A stretch of 64,000 bases of DNA, taken from contig JAPPLU010000060.1 in assembly GCA_028874075.1 (NCBI GenBank), positions 215,281 through 279,280 of the forward strand, in the 5' to 3' direction. The notes under the pieces are model-generated. The model worked only from the letters and a program-made list of their open reading frames with translations, was not told where the DNA came from and searched no databases. This stretch comes from Chloroflexota bacterium (GTDB lineage Bacteria; Chloroflexota; Dehalococcoidia; Lucifugimonadales; UBA3495). This document shows positions 33,142-42,590 of this stretch, piece after piece; positions within the stretch are counted from its first letter, which is position 1, and each line of letters opens with the position of its first letter. Both the position numbers and the translations under genes were made by a program.

Positions 33142-34305
33142 TCAGTCTCCCGCTGCTGACTGCAGCACGGTCATGGGACCGTCCATCTCCACCAGTTGCG
33201 CCTCAACTTCTTCCAACAGGAGGTCCAGGTTCCACCCCTTGGCCGCAGATATGGGAACGCTGGGATAGGACTGCAATCCCGCGGGGGGAAGCGCCACCTC
33301 TTCCTGATCCTGGTCCACCAGCAGGTCCATTTTGTTGATCACCAACAGGCGGGGCTTATGGCTTAGTCCCAGGTCTTCCAGGGTCTCATCCACAACCTCG
33401 GCCTGCTCCGGCGCCTTGGGGTGGGTAATGTCCAGAACGTGGAGAAGAATGTCCGACTCGGCCAGCTCTTCCAAAGTGGCACGAAAAGCCGCTACCACCA
33501 TGGGAGACAGTTTTTGGATAAACCCTACTGTGTCCGTCAACAGCAGTTCATCGCCCGAAGGGAGTCTGATGCGGCGAGTTACCGGGTCCAAAGTGGAGAA
33601 AAGCTGGTTTTCCGCTTCTACTCCGGCATTGCATAGCGCATTGAACAAGGTGGACTTTCCGGCATTGGTGTATCCGACCAGGGACGCCATAGGTATGCTG
33701 GCCTTCTTGCGACGGCCAATGTAGATGGATCTGCGCTCCCTGACCTTGTCCAGTTCCGCCTGGATTCGCTGGATATGGCGCCGGATAAGCCGCCGGTCCG
33801 TTTCCAACTGGGTTTCACCAGGCCCTCGGGTGCCTATACCACCGCCCAGCCTTTCCAGGTGAGACCACTGGCCTACAAGGCGGGGCAGCAGGTACTGATG
33901 CTGGGCCAGCTCTACCTGCAGCTTGCCTTCGTGGGTGCGGGCGTGGCGACCGAATACGTCCAGGATCAGGGCAGTACGGTCGATGACCTTGACCTGCAGT
34001 GCGGCTTCCAGGTTGCGTTGTTGAGTGGGGGTCAATTCATCGTCGAAGACGACAGTTTCCGCCCCCTGCTGGGCCACCAGGTCCTGTACTTCCAGGAGCT
34101 TGCCCTTTCCTACGTAGGTAGGAGTAAGTCGGTCGGCCCGCTGGGTCACTTTTGCAACAACCTGGGCCCCGGCGGCGTCGGTCAGGTAAGCCAGTTCGTC
34201 CAGGGTGTCGTCTAACTCCCAAAGGTGGTCCCGGCTCTTCAGTTCGACCGCGACCAGGACGGCTTTTTCTTTTTCAGGTTCGGTGGCGACTGTTCTTTTG
34301 GGAAT
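33142..34305 (-). CDS. hflX: GTPase HflX, probable ATT start
   Basis: A ribosome-associated GTPase, about 387 residues. The HflX N-terminal domain ([26 protein letters not shown]) and the [13 protein letters not shown] motif precede the G domain: G1 [10 protein letters not shown]3 DTVGFI, G4 NKMD. A frame beginning at GTG 34149 would lose part of the HflX domain. Coding clearly continues upstream ([20 protein letters not shown]), yet no ATG, GTG or TTG occurs before the in-frame stop. The best start is ATT at 34305 (PKRTVATEP follows), eight bases after GGGAGGG, which lies inside the last codons of dapL. Last gene of the nine-gene housekeeping operon. Confidence 0.9.
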   Translation of the reverse strand: MPKRTVATEPEKEKAVLVAVELKSRDHLWELDDTLDELAYLTDAAGAQVVAKVTQRADRLTPTYVGKGKLLEVQDLVAQQGAETVVFDDELTPTQQRNLEAALQVKVIDRTALILDVFGRHARTHEGKLQVELAQHQYLLPRLVGQWSHLERLGGGIGTRGPGETQLETDRRLIRRHIQRIQAELDKVRERRSIYIGRRKKASIPMASLVGYTNAGKSTLFNALCNAGVEAENQLFSTLDPVTRRIRLPSGDELLLTDTVGFIQKLSPMVVAAFRATLEELAESDILLHVLDITHPKAPEQAEVVDETLEDLGLSHKPRLLVINKMDLLVDQDQEEVALPPAGLQSYPSVPISAAKGWNLDLLLEEVEAQLVEMDGPMTVLQSAAGD

Positions 34306-34309
34306 GAGT

Positions 34310-35488
34310 TTATCCCTCCCTCGGCGCCGGTATGGTCCAGGATTCGAGACGCTGGCAGCCTGTTTCGACTCGCTCGTCGGGAGTAGTTAGGGACAACCTT
34401 ATGTAACCCTCACCGTACTGGCCGTAGCTTGAACCCGGGGTTACCACAATGTCGATGTCTTCCAGCAGGCGGGCAGCGAAATCTGCGGAAGTAAAGCCTT
34501 CTGGCACTCGCGCCCAGATATAGAGGCTGGCCTGAGGCACCGCCACTGACAGGCCCATCTTGCGCAGGGCCTCCACCACCCGGTCGCGACGACGCTGGTA
34601 GATTACCCGGTTGTCCTCTATACAGTCCTGCGGGCCTGTGAGGGCTTCCATGGACATTTCCTGAATGGCCTGGGGAATACCCGAGTCCAGGTTGGCCTTG
34701 ATCTGAAACAGGGCCCTTATCATGTCGGCATTGCCCACCGCCATACCCATGCGCCAGCCCGTCATGTTGTAGCTCTTGGACAGGGAGTGAAACTCCAGCC
34801 CCACGTCCTTGCCGCCTTCCACCTGCATCATGCTGGTAGCCGTGTAGCCGTCATAGCCTACTTCGCTGTACGCGGCATCGTGGAGCAAGGCAATATCGTG
34901 CTCCCGGCAATAGGCCACATAGGAGGCCAGGTCTTCGGCGCTGGCCACTGCGCTAGTGGGGTTGTTGGGGTAATTGAGCCACATCACCTTGGCGGCCCTA
35001 GCCACTTCGCCTGGAATGGCCGACAAGTCTGGAAGCCAACCGTTTTCTTCCAGCAGCGGCATTATGTAACTTTCGGCGCCCGCGAACATGGTTCCCACAC
35101 CGTACACGGGGTAGGCAGGGTCTGGAACCAAAGCAATGTCTCCAGGGTCGAGAAAGCAGAAGGCAACGTGCCCGATGCCTTCTTTGGCGCCTATGAGCGG
35201 CAGCACTTCCTTGTCAGAGTCGAGGCTCACGCCGAACCGGTTTTCGTACCACTGGGCTATGGCCTGCCGCATTTCGGGCAGTCCGTCGGTTTCAGGGTAG
35301 CGATGGTTTGGCGGGTCCTGGGAAGCGGTCAGCAGTCGGTCAATAATGGGCTGCGGAGTAGGTATGTCCGGGTCACCAATGCCGAAGGTTACCACGTCGG
35401 CCCCGGCCGCCCGCTTTTCCGCGATGATGCGGGAGATTTCTACGAAGGGGTAAGGGGCAAGTTTGCCCAGTCTGCTGGAAAATTCCAC
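34310..35488 (-). CDS. dapL: LL-diaminopimelate aminotransferase
   Basis: A 392-residue class I/II PLP aminotransferase that makes LL-diaminopimelate directly from tetrahydrodipicolinate, bypassing the succinylase route to lysine and peptidoglycan precursors. It has [10 protein letters not shown] near the N-terminus, the DapL-like [32 protein letters not shown] and the PLP lysine in [12 protein letters not shown]. Assignment to DapL is supported by dapF sitting immediately upstream in the same operon. GTG start at 35488 with CCAGGAG seven bases before. DapL use is characteristic of Dehalococcoidia and some other anaerobic or deep lineages. Confidence 0.9.
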   Translation of the reverse strand: MEFSSRLGKLAPYPFVEISRIIAEKRAAGADVVTFGIGDPDIPTPQPIIDRLLTASQDPPNHRYPETDGLPEMRQAIAQWYENRFGVSLDSDKEVLPLIGAKEGIGHVAFCFLDPGDIALVPDPAYPVYGVGTMFAGAESYIMPLLEENGWLPDLSAIPGEVARAAKVMWLNYPNNPTSAVASAEDLASYVAYCREHDIALLHDAAYSEVGYDGYTATSMMQVEGGKDVGLEFHSLSKSYNMTGWRMGMAVGNADMIRALFQIKANLDSGIPQAIQEMSMEALTGPQDCIEDNRVIYQRRRDRVVEALRKMGLSVAVPQASLYIWARVPEGFTSADFAARLLEDIDIVVTPGSSYGQYGEGYIRLSLTTPDERVETGCQRLESWTIPAPREG

Positions 35489-35580
35489 GTTGCCACTCCT
35501 GGAGCTATTTAGAAACGAACATTAGCTGAAGATTTCGGCCTCCAACAGTTCAAAGCCTGGGATGAAGAAAGCAACCAGGG

Positions 35581-36429
35581 TCACCACTCTCCCGTGAATA
35601 CTTCCGTCGCCGGCCCTTCAAGATACACTTCTCCCTCACCATCCCATTCTACGGTAAGGGTACCGCCGGGCAAAATTATGTCAACACGGTCTTCAGTCAG
35701 CCCTTGCATGCGGGAGGCGACGGCGATTGCGCAGGCGCCGGTCCCGCAAGCCATGGTTTCGCCGGAGCCGCGCTCCCACACCCGGGCGTTCAGGTGGCTG
35801 GAATCCACCTGGTTTACGATCTCAAAGTTGACACGCCGGGGGAACATGGGGTGTCCCTCCACCAAAGGGCCTATGTTGTGCAGGGGAAATTCCCCTACCG
35901 GCTGATCAATGTACGTCACAGCATGGGGGTTTCCCATGGAAACGAAGGCCAGGTAAAGTCGAAAATCCCCGGGGTGAATAGGGTATTTGAGCACCGGTCC
36001 GCCGCCGCGGCTCATTGACGGATCAAGGCTCACCGGAATGTCGTCAGGGGCCAGATGCGGCAGCCCCATGGAAACCCGCGCCCCTTCAACCACCCCACTT
36101 CCGTAAATGGGGTAAACCGTCCTTATTCCAGCCAAAGTCTCCACCGTCAAGCCGCTCTCTGGCCGGGAGACTATTTCCCGTTCAATGGCGTACTTGGCAA
36201 AGCAGCGGATGCCGTTACCGCACATTTCCCCTTCAGAGCCGTCGGCATTGAACATGCGCATCCGGAGGTCCGCCTGGTCTGAATCCAGTATCAAGATAAT
36301 GCCGTCACCGCCAATCCCGAAGTGACGGTCGCTCATAGTTCGGGAGAGCGCTGGCCAATCTTCACCCATCTCGCGGGCGTCAATGTAGATGTAATCGTTG
36401 CCGGCCCCGTGCATCTTGGTGAATTTCAT
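35581..36429 (-). CDS. dapF: Diaminopimelate epimerase
   Basis: A 282-residue PLP-independent epimerase that converts LL- to meso-diaminopimelate. The two catalytic cysteines are in MCGNGIRCFAKYA and ETMACGTGACAIA. FTKMHGAGNDYIYID at the N-terminus is the family start, and ERGSGETMACGTGA is the second-half signature. Normal length. AGAGGG precedes ATG 36429. It lies between miaA (68 bases) and dapL (92 bases) and supplies lysine and cell-wall precursors together with DapL. Confidence 0.96.
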   Translation of the reverse strand: MKFTKMHGAGNDYIYIDAREMGEDWPALSRTMSDRHFGIGGDGIILILDSDQADLRMRMFNADGSEGEMCGNGIRCFAKYAIEREIVSRPESGLTVETLAGIRTVYPIYGSGVVEGARVSMGLPHLAPDDIPVSLDPSMSRGGGPVLKYPIHPGDFRLYLAFVSMGNPHAVTYIDQPVGEFPLHNIGPLVEGHPMFPRRVNFEIVNQVDSSHLNARVWERGSGETMACGTGACAIAVASRMQGLTEDRVDIILPGGTLTVEWDGEGEVYLEGPATEVFTGEW

Positions 36430-36497
36430 CAGGCCCTCTGGCTTCAGGTTGCCGGTATTTTACCACAGCAGATCATTGGGAACGGGTTGGTAATGGC

Positions 36498-37424
36498 TTA
36501 AGTGATCTGTGCTGCCAGGTTCAGAGCGATAGAAGAAAGCTCAGACTCAAGGCCGTCAAGCCAGCTAATCCTGGAGTCGCTGGGCTTGAACCAGGTGTAC
36601 TGACGACGGACCAATCGATGGGTCTGGAACTTGGTCCTCTGAATGGCATCGGCCAAAGACATTTCGCCGCCCAGGTATTGGCCCAGTTCCTTGTATCCCG
36701 GACATGCCAGGCAGCCTTCACCAAGGGTGTATCCCATGGCCGCCAGATTCTTTGCTTCTTCCAGGAAGCCGTTTTCCATCATTTGATCGACCCGACGGTC
36801 AATACGTTCATATAAGAGGCTGCGCCCCATAGTCAGGCCGATGACGAGGCCTTCAAGTCCCTGGCCGGACACTGCTGGTAGCTCTGAGGGGCGCTTGCCG
36901 GTAACGTGGTTGATTTCCAGAGCGCGGATAACTCTTCGGGCATTTCGGGGGTCCAGTTCCGCCGCTCGCTTCGGGTCGATCGATTGGAGTCTGTGGTAGA
37001 GGGCCTGGGCTCCCTGTGCCGCCGCCACCCGTTCCAATTCAGTACGGTACTCATTGTCAGGGGGAACAGCGGGAACTTCCCAGCCGTCTCGCAACGCCCA
37101 AACGTATTGGCCTGTTCCCCCCACTACGATGGGCAGGGATTTGCGGCGGCTTATGTCATGGACCGCCGCTGTGGCCAGGGTAAGAAATCTGCCCAGAGAA
37201 AAATTCTCTGCCGGTGTAATGAGGTCGAAAAGGTGGTGTGGAACTTGAGCCCTCTCTTCCCGAGTGGGCTTAGCGGTGCCAATGTCCATGTACTTGTAGA
37301 CCTGGCGGCTGTCGGCGTTGACTATTTCGCCGCCAAGTTGATGAGCCAGTGATATCGCGAGTTGAGTCTTGCCCGTGGCTGTGGGGCCGACTATGTAGAG
37401 GACACTGGGATTGTTTGAAGACAT
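36498..37424 (-). CDS. miaA: tRNA dimethylallyltransferase
   Basis: A 308-residue enzyme that adds a dimethylallyl group to A37 of tRNAs reading UNN codons. P-loop GPTATGKT, NADSRQVYKYMDIGTAKP, HHLFDLITP and VVGGTGQYVWAL are all canonical. Near the end GCLACPGYKELGQYL replaces the usual IGYKE region with only minor change, and RRQYTWF is intact. The isoprenyl donor would come from the MEP pathway (dxs at 28-30 kb). Central gene of the operon; no clear ribosome site before ATG 37424. Confidence 0.95.
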   Translation of the reverse strand: MSSNNPSVLYIVGPTATGKTQLAISLAHQLGGEIVNADSRQVYKYMDIGTAKPTREERAQVPHHLFDLITPAENFSLGRFLTLATAAVHDISRRKSLPIVVGGTGQYVWALRDGWEVPAVPPDNEYRTELERVAAAQGAQALYHRLQSIDPKRAAELDPRNARRVIRALEINHVTGKRPSELPAVSGQGLEGLVIGLTMGRSLLYERIDRRVDQMMENGFLEEAKNLAAMGYTLGEGCLACPGYKELGQYLGGEMSLADAIQRTKFQTHRLVRRQYTWFKPSDSRISWLDGLESELSSIALNLAAQIT

Positions 37425-37450
37425 CTGCCGGACGCTAGAATGGCGCTCCT

Positions 37451-38224
37451 TCAGTTGCCCCCCGCCTTTGCCTCTCCCACCAGTTGCGCTATGTCCATGA
37501 AGGAGTCGGCCTGGAGGCTTGCGCCGCCCACCAGCGCCCCGTGGATGCAGGACTGCGCCGCAAAGTCTGAAATGTTGCCACCATTGACGCTGCCGCCGTA
37601 AAGAAGGGGGATATGCTCTGCGTCCCTGCCGTATAGACTCGTGAGGGTTTCAGCCACAGGGCCGCCCATAATCTCAGCGGCTATTTCAGGTGTGGCAGCC
37701 TGGCCCGTGCCAATGGCCCACACCGGTTCGTAGGCCACAATCAGGCCACTTATGTCAATGGCCTGGGTTTCCGCCAGACCGGTATTGACCTGGCCGGATA
37801 TCACGTCCGCTGCCCGGCCTGCCTCTCGCTGCTCCAGGGTTTCGCCCACGCACAAAATGGGTTTCAGGCCGTGGCTCAGGGCAGCCTTGACCTTCAAGTT
37901 CACCAGCTCGTCCGTCTCGCCAAAGAGTTGCCGGCGTTCTGAGTGGCCGACAATGACATACTCGCAGAGGTTCACCAGCATAGTGGCCGAAATCTCGCCG
38001 GTGAACGCGCCCGAGTCTTGATGATGAATGTTCTGCGCACCGATCTTGACGGGAGAACCGGCAACGGATTGTTTCACTTCCGACAGTGAAATGGCCGGCG
38101 GGCAAAGTATGACCTCCACCCCTGGAGCCCTATCTGACTGGCCTCTAACGGCCTTTGACAGGGATCGGGCCTCTTCCAGGGTGGTGTTCATTTTCCAGTT
38201 TCCGGCAACTACGGTGGCTGGCAT
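37451..38224 (-). CDS. tpiA: Triosephosphate isomerase
   Basis: A 257-residue glycolytic TIM-barrel enzyme that interconverts dihydroxyacetone phosphate and glyceraldehyde 3-phosphate. It shows the N-terminal GNWKMN (catalytic Lys), VGHSERRQLFGE (catalytic His), YEPVWAIGTG (catalytic Glu) and LLYGGSVNGGN (phosphate loop). Placed between apgM (36 bases) and miaA (26 bases). Together with pgk and apgM it forms the lower-glycolysis block of the operon; gap is not in this window. Confidence 0.97.
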   Translation of the reverse strand: MPATVVAGNWKMNTTLEEARSLSKAVRGQSDRAPGVEVILCPPAISLSEVKQSVAGSPVKIGAQNIHHQDSGAFTGEISATMLVNLCEYVIVGHSERRQLFGETDELVNLKVKAALSHGLKPILCVGETLEQREAGRAADVISGQVNTGLAETQAIDISGLIVAYEPVWAIGTGQAATPEIAAEIMGGPVAETLTSLYGRDAEHIPLLYGGSVNGGNISDFAAQSCIHGALVGGASLQADSFMDIAQLVGEAKAGGN

Positions 38225-38260
38225 TCCTGAAGCGCTCCTATGCTCTAGTTACCCAGGCTT

Positions 38261-39466
38261 TTAGGGCCCGTACTTGGTAAGTTTCCCGGAGTGGGACATG
38301 GCCAGCAACATCACGTTGGTCGCGGGTATGCTGCCTATCGATCCCAGGTTACAGTCCCGCTCACTGAATGCCGGGACTCCCTCGCCTCGGGTAAGTTTCG
38401 AGTTAAGCATGAAGGGGACGGGGTGCCAACTATGGGCCGCCATGATCGCAGGTGTTGAGTGATCGCCAGCTACCATGAACACGTCAGGATTTAGCTCGCG
38501 AATCCTTGGGATAAGGGGATCTAGGTCTTCCAGCGTTTTTACCTTTGCGTCAAAGTCGCCGTCTTCACCGGCGGCGTCAGCAGGCTTGTAATGGATAAAG
38601 AAAAAATCGTGGTTCTCGAACTCCTCCTGAAGGGTATCCACCTCGTCGCTGAAAGTGTGCCCCGTGGGAATAATCCGCATGTTGGCTACGGTCGCTAGGC
38701 CCCGATACATAGGGTAGGCTGCAATAGCGCCGGGATTGAGGCGGTACACATCACCCATAGGCGGCAGGGACGGTAGCTGTGCCCACCCGCGCAGCAGGAT
38801 CATGTTGCCCCGCTCCTCTTCGGCCAGCAGCGTGCGAGCCTGAGAAACAAACTCGTTCACCAGCGTCGCCATTTTTTCCGCAGATTGGTCAAGAGCCTTC
38901 ACCGGCATTGCGGGGACGCCCGTAATCTGTGGGTCCGTCTCGGTGATAGCCTCAGACAGGCCCTCCGCCCGCAGTCTCAATACGAAGCGGTAGTCCTGGA
39001 CCGGGAAGACGTCAACCTGGACGCCGGGGATCTCGATAGTGTCCAGTCGGTGGCAGAGGGAGGTGCTGAACTCGGTAGGTATTCGGCCAGCCCGGCGGTC
39101 TACCAGGTTGCCTTCGGCGTCGACAGTGCAGAAGTTGCCCCGCGCGGCAACGTCTCCGGGGCGCAGTTCAACGTCAATCCCAAGGGCTTCCAGGGCTCCC
39201 CTGCCGATTATGTACTTGAGGGGGTCGTAGCCGAAAAGTGCGAGGTGCCCGGGGCCGCTGCCAGGCGCAACTCCCGGCAGAACCGGCGTGGTCATTCCGC
39301 AGGCGCTCTCCCTGGCCATGGCGTCCAGGTTGGGCAGGTTGGCCGTTTCCAGTTCCGACTTTCCCGTGTCCGGGTGGGGCAAACCGCCGAGACCATCTAC
39401 CACCAGTAAGACAATCTTGGACGAGCTTGTAACGTAGCAATCGTGAAGTAGTTCCAGATCAATCAT
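38261..39466 (-). CDS. apgM: 2,3-bisphosphoglycerate-independent phosphoglycerate mutase, archaeal type
   Basis: A 401-residue alkaline-phosphatase-fold mutase that interconverts 3- and 2-phosphoglycerate. It has the ApgM landmarks: metal Asp in LLVVDGLGG, the serine region VAPGSGPGHLALFGYDP, FHYKPxDxAGEDGDF-like metal ligands (IHYKPADAAGEDGDF) and GDHSTPAIMAAHSWHPVPFML. The archaeal type differs from GpmI and is seen in Chloroflexota and other lineages. Start taken as ATG 39466; GTG 39475 would add three residues. Gap to pgk is 55 bases. Confidence 0.93.
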   Translation of the reverse strand: MIDLELLHDCYVTSSSKIVLLVVDGLGGLPHPDTGKSELETANLPNLDAMARESACGMTTPVLPGVAPGSGPGHLALFGYDPLKYIIGRGALEALGIDVELRPGDVAARGNFCTVDAEGNLVDRRAGRIPTEFSTSLCHRLDTIEIPGVQVDVFPVQDYRFVLRLRAEGLSEAITETDPQITGVPAMPVKALDQSAEKMATLVNEFVSQARTLLAEEERGNMILLRGWAQLPSLPPMGDVYRLNPGAIAAYPMYRGLATVANMRIIPTGHTFSDEVDTLQEEFENHDFFFIHYKPADAAGEDGDFDAKVKTLEDLDPLIPRIRELNPDVFMVAGDHSTPAIMAAHSWHPVPFMLNSKLTRGEGVPAFSERDCNLGSIGSIPATNVMLLAMSHSGKLTKYGP

Positions 39467-39521
39467 CTCGTTCACACTATATGTAAATTGGGACTATTGG
39501 CGACAAAACAGCGGATCTCAT

Positions 39522-40718
39522 TCAGGCTTCGGGCAAGGCCGCAATTCCAGGCAGCTCTCGGCCTTCCAGGAACTCCAGCGAGGCGCCGCCGCCGGTGGAA
39601 ACGTGAGTCATCTGGTCCATAAGGCCCAGTTCTTCTACGGCCTCGGCGGTCGAGCCTCCACCAACCACGGTAGTTGTACCGGGCAGCCCGGCAATAGCGT
39701 TGGCAACAACGCGGGTCGCCTGGCTGAAGCGGGGCATTTCAAAGACTCCCATGGGACCGTTCCAAATGATGGTGCTGCATTCCTTGAGTTCGCTGGCGTA
39801 TTGGGCGGCCGAGTCTTCACCTACGTCCATAATGTACCACCCTTCAGGCACCTGGTCAGCGGGAACGGTGCGGGTCTGCGCGGGATTCGCTTCAAAGTTG
39901 CTGGCGACGACCACATCGTGAGGCAGGTGGACGGCAATGTCATTCTGTGCTGCCCTCTCCAAAACGTCCCTCGCGAAGTCAAGGCGATCGGATTCAATAG
40001 ACGACGCCCCGGTTTCATTACCCAGGGCATTTAAGAAAGTAACGGCCATGCCCCCACCGACAAAGAGGTGGTCCAGCTTGTCCAGCAGGTTTTCCAGCAC
40101 CAAAATTTTATCGCTTACCTTGGCGCCGCCCATCAGTGCGGCCAAAGGGCTGGCCGGCGACTCAAGGGCCTTGCCCATTAGCTCCACTTCTCGCTGTACC
40201 AGCAAGCCCATAGCCGAGGGAAGCACCGTAGTTATGCCAACAGTGGAAGCGTGGGACCGATGCGCCACCGCAAAGGCGTCCATAACGAAGAAGTCCGCCA
40301 GTCTGCCAAGACCGGCAGCAAATTCAGGGTCGTTCTTCTCCTCACCCGCATGGAATCTGAGATTCTCAAGAAGCACTACCTGGCCGGGCGCCATCGAGTT
40401 TATCTCTGACTCAATCCCGGTCCCGATGCAGTCGTTCAGGCTCTTAACCGGATGCCCCAGGAGCTGCGAAAGGCGGTCACCTACGGGCGCCAGCCTCAAT
40501 TCTTCCACCACCTGTCCGGCGGGACGTCCCAAGTGGGAACAAAGGATGATCCGGCAATCCCGATCGAGCAGGTAGCGTATCGTGGGCAGTGTAGCTCTCA
40601 ATCGCTGGTCGTAGGAAGCAATTACTTCAATACCCTGCTCGATGGGAATATTGAAGTCAACCCGGACCAGCACCCGCTTGCCCGCTACATCCATTTGGGA
40701 TAGGGACCGCTTTGCCAT
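39522..40718 (-). CDS. pgk: Phosphoglycerate kinase
   Basis: A 398-residue glycolytic kinase that makes ATP from 1,3-bisphosphoglycerate. It opens LSQMDVAGKRVLVRVDFNIP, with CSHLGRP, HAGEEKNDPEFA, MDAFAVAHRSHAST and ALMGGAKVSDKI, and ends with the nucleotide site WNGPMGVFE and VGGGSTAEAVE. Conserved HRAHAS is HRSHAS. Normal length. AGGAG lies before ATG 40718. Eight bases separate it from the upstream prenyl synthase stop. Confidence 0.97.
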   Translation of the reverse strand: MAKRSLSQMDVAGKRVLVRVDFNIPIEQGIEVIASYDQRLRATLPTIRYLLDRDCRIILCSHLGRPAGQVVEELRLAPVGDRLSQLLGHPVKSLNDCIGTGIESEINSMAPGQVVLLENLRFHAGEEKNDPEFAAGLGRLADFFVMDAFAVAHRSHASTVGITTVLPSAMGLLVQREVELMGKALESPASPLAALMGGAKVSDKILVLENLLDKLDHLFVGGGMAVTFLNALGNETGASSIESDRLDFARDVLERAAQNDIAVHLPHDVVVASNFEANPAQTRTVPADQVPEGWYIMDVGEDSAAQYASELKECSTIIWNGPMGVFEMPRFSQATRVVANAIAGLPGTTTVVGGGSTAEAVEELGLMDQMTHVSTGGGASLEFLEGRELPGIAALPEA

Positions 40719-40725
40719 GTCGTGT

Positions 40726-41802
40726 CTATGCTCCTGGCTGAGTCGTTGCTTCTTCCGCGGGTCGCGCCTCGGGTCTTAGCGCCATCGCCGCCAATTCCTG
40801 AAGACCCTTCTTTCTCTCTTGGTCGGTGTTGTCATCGCCCATGATGGCCATTGCTTCTGAAAACAGTGTCCTTGACCGTTGCTGGCAGTAATCCCTGGCA
40901 TCGACTTCATCCATGATCTCTACTATTCGGGCGATGTCCGAGGGGTCCAGAACCCGTTTTGAATATGCCGCCCCGATTTCCCGCCTTGCGGGCAGGCTGC
41001 AATGTTCCATTGTATAGATCAATGGCAGGCTTTTCTTCTTGTTCAGTACATTGCTGGCCGTTAAGCCGTCTCCTTGGGCGCCCCAATAGTCGGATACGTC
41101 CTGGGTAATCTGCCAGGCCATGCCAAGTTTCACTCCAGCATCCCTGAACTGGGCGACGGTGTTGCTGTCAGCGCCGGCAGAGATAGCTCCCCCTGCCACT
41201 GCACAACCCGCGAGGGAGCCGGCCTTTCGGGCAATCATATCATCGTATTCCCCAGTAGTTACCAGCAGCCGGTCTTGAAATCCCAAATCAGCGTACTGCC
41301 CCTCGCACATTGTTAAGCAGGAACTGTCCAGCATCTCGGTTGCCTTAAGAACGGTTTCCGGGGAGAAGCCGGCGTCCTGCATTCGCATAACCGCAACTCT
41401 AGCCAGGGCATGAAAGCCGTCGCCGGCGTTGATGGCTTGGGAGGGTCCCCATACCCACCAGATGCTGGGCCGGGAACCGGCATCAACCCTGCCCGCTTGG
41501 ACGTCGCCATGAACTCGGTAAAAGTTAAGGAGCAATTCGATGGCAGCCGCTACGGGCAACGAGCTTTCGAAGTTACCGCACAAAGCATCGCACACTGCCG
41601 GGGCCAGCAAGGACTGGAAGCTTGCCCTGAACGGCTGGGCTTCGGGTTGCCCATGCTGGTCAGCCCATCCCAACTGGTAGCGTAGCAGATTGTAAAGAAA
41701 GCCATCCCGCGTCGATAGGATGTCCCTTAGCTCTCCTTCCAACAATTGCCCGTAAAGGTTTATTCTGCCCTGACGATTAATCTTGCACACCCCCTTTCTC
41801 AC
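40726..41802 (-). CDS. Isoprenyl diphosphate synthase family protein with altered aspartate motifs
   Basis: About 350 residues of the all-helical polyprenyl synthetase fold. The region NFYRVHGDVQAG...WGPSQAINAGDGFHALA lines up with the first aspartate-rich motif and following helix of the family (IHDDIxD...QAINxGD). However, the DDxxD is HGDVQA (98-103), losing two Asp. The second motif is QDVSD (234-238) instead of DDxxD. Magnesium binding and chain elongation may be reduced or changed. The frame overlaps the end of tsaC by 26 bases, and the start is unclear: GTG 41802 and GTG 41790 lack good ribosome sites. ATT 41781 has GGGGG eight bases before it. Confidence 0.8.
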   Translation of the reverse strand: MRKGVCKINRQGRINLYGQLLEGELRDILSTRDGFLYNLLRYQLGWADQHGQPEAQPFRASFQSLLAPAVCDALCGNFESSLPVAAAIELLLNFYRVHGDVQAGRVDAGSRPSIWWVWGPSQAINAGDGFHALARVAVMRMQDAGFSPETVLKATEMLDSSCLTMCEGQYADLGFQDRLLVTTGEYDDMIARKAGSLAGCAVAGGAISAGADSNTVAQFRDAGVKLGMAWQITQDVSDYWGAQGDGLTASNVLNKKKSLPLIYTMEHCSLPARREIGAAYSKRVLDPSDIARIVEIMDEVDARDYCQQRSRTLFSEAMAIMGDDNTDQERKKGLQELAAMALRPEARPAEEATTQPGA

Positions 41803-42499
41803 ATTCTGGAGTGAAGGGATTCAAGCTGTCCCAAACCTCAAGAACCTCCGCAAAGGGCGTAGCTCCCTCTCTGAGCAGAGTCGGATAATTGCCTGTCAAA
41901 TCTACTATCGTGGATTGGATCCCCTCGGGCCGGGGACCCAGATCCACTATTTCAGCTAACGAATCTCCCAGGCTCTCCTTGATCTCTTGTGGGCTGTTAA
42001 GGTTGTCCTGTCCGCTTCGGTTGGCGCTGGTTCCAGTTATGGGGCGTCCCAACTCAGAAGCCAGGCACAATGGTATCCAGTGAGAGGGCATTCGGACGGC
42101 TACCGTGTCGCGACCGCCTGTAACCAGGTTGGATAGTCCGGGCTTCCTGGGAAGTACCAGGGTGAGGGAGCCAGGCCAAAACGGCGTGACAAGCTGCTTG
42201 ATGGTGTCGTCATCGGCCACGGCCACTGTCGCTACTTGCTCCCATGAACTGACCAGAACCGGCAAGGCCAAGTCGGCAGGCCTGCCCTTGACATCGAAAA
42301 TGCGTTTCAGCGCCCCTTCGTTGCCAACATCGGCGGCAAGACCGTAAAGCGTGTCTGTCGGAATCGCGACCACACCCCCATCTTGCAGGCACCGCAACGC
42401 GGCGTTCAGGTCGGAAATGCTATGAGGGCCCGGAGGCAATAGCGCAAGGCCACGAGTGGTTTCAGAGCTTTGAGTGTTCAATGCCGTCGTGTCGACCAT
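41777..42499 (-). CDS. tsaC: L-threonylcarbamoyladenylate synthase (TsaC/Sua5/YrdC)
   Basis: A 240-residue enzyme that makes threonylcarbamoyl-AMP for the t6A37 modification of ANN-reading tRNAs. The YrdC fold is plain: GGVVAIPTDTLYGLAAD, IFDVKGRPADLALPVLV (KxR substrate motif), WPGSLTLVL, VAVRMPSHW and ITGTSANRSG. No C-terminal Sua5 domain. First gene of the nine-gene minus-strand operon, pairing with miaA as a second tRNA modifier. No clear ribosome site before ATG 42499. The promoter was not identified. Confidence 0.93.
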   Translation of the reverse strand: MVDTTALNTQSSETTRGLALLPPGPHSISDLNAALRCLQDGGVVAIPTDTLYGLAADVGNEGALKRIFDVKGRPADLALPVLVSSWEQVATVAVADDDTIKQLVTPFWPGSLTLVLPRKPGLSNLVTGGRDTVAVRMPSHWIPLCLASELGRPITGTSANRSGQDNLNSPQEIKESLGDSLAEIVDLGPRPEGIQSTIVDLTGNYPTLLREGATPFAEVLEVWDSLNPFTPECEKGGVQD

Positions 42500-42590
42500 T
42501 TAGCGGATGAGTTAGAGTTTAGCACGTCCACTTTAGAGGGGTCGAGGTTGAAAACCGAGCCGCTAAGCTTGACAGTTCTTGGACCTGCAC

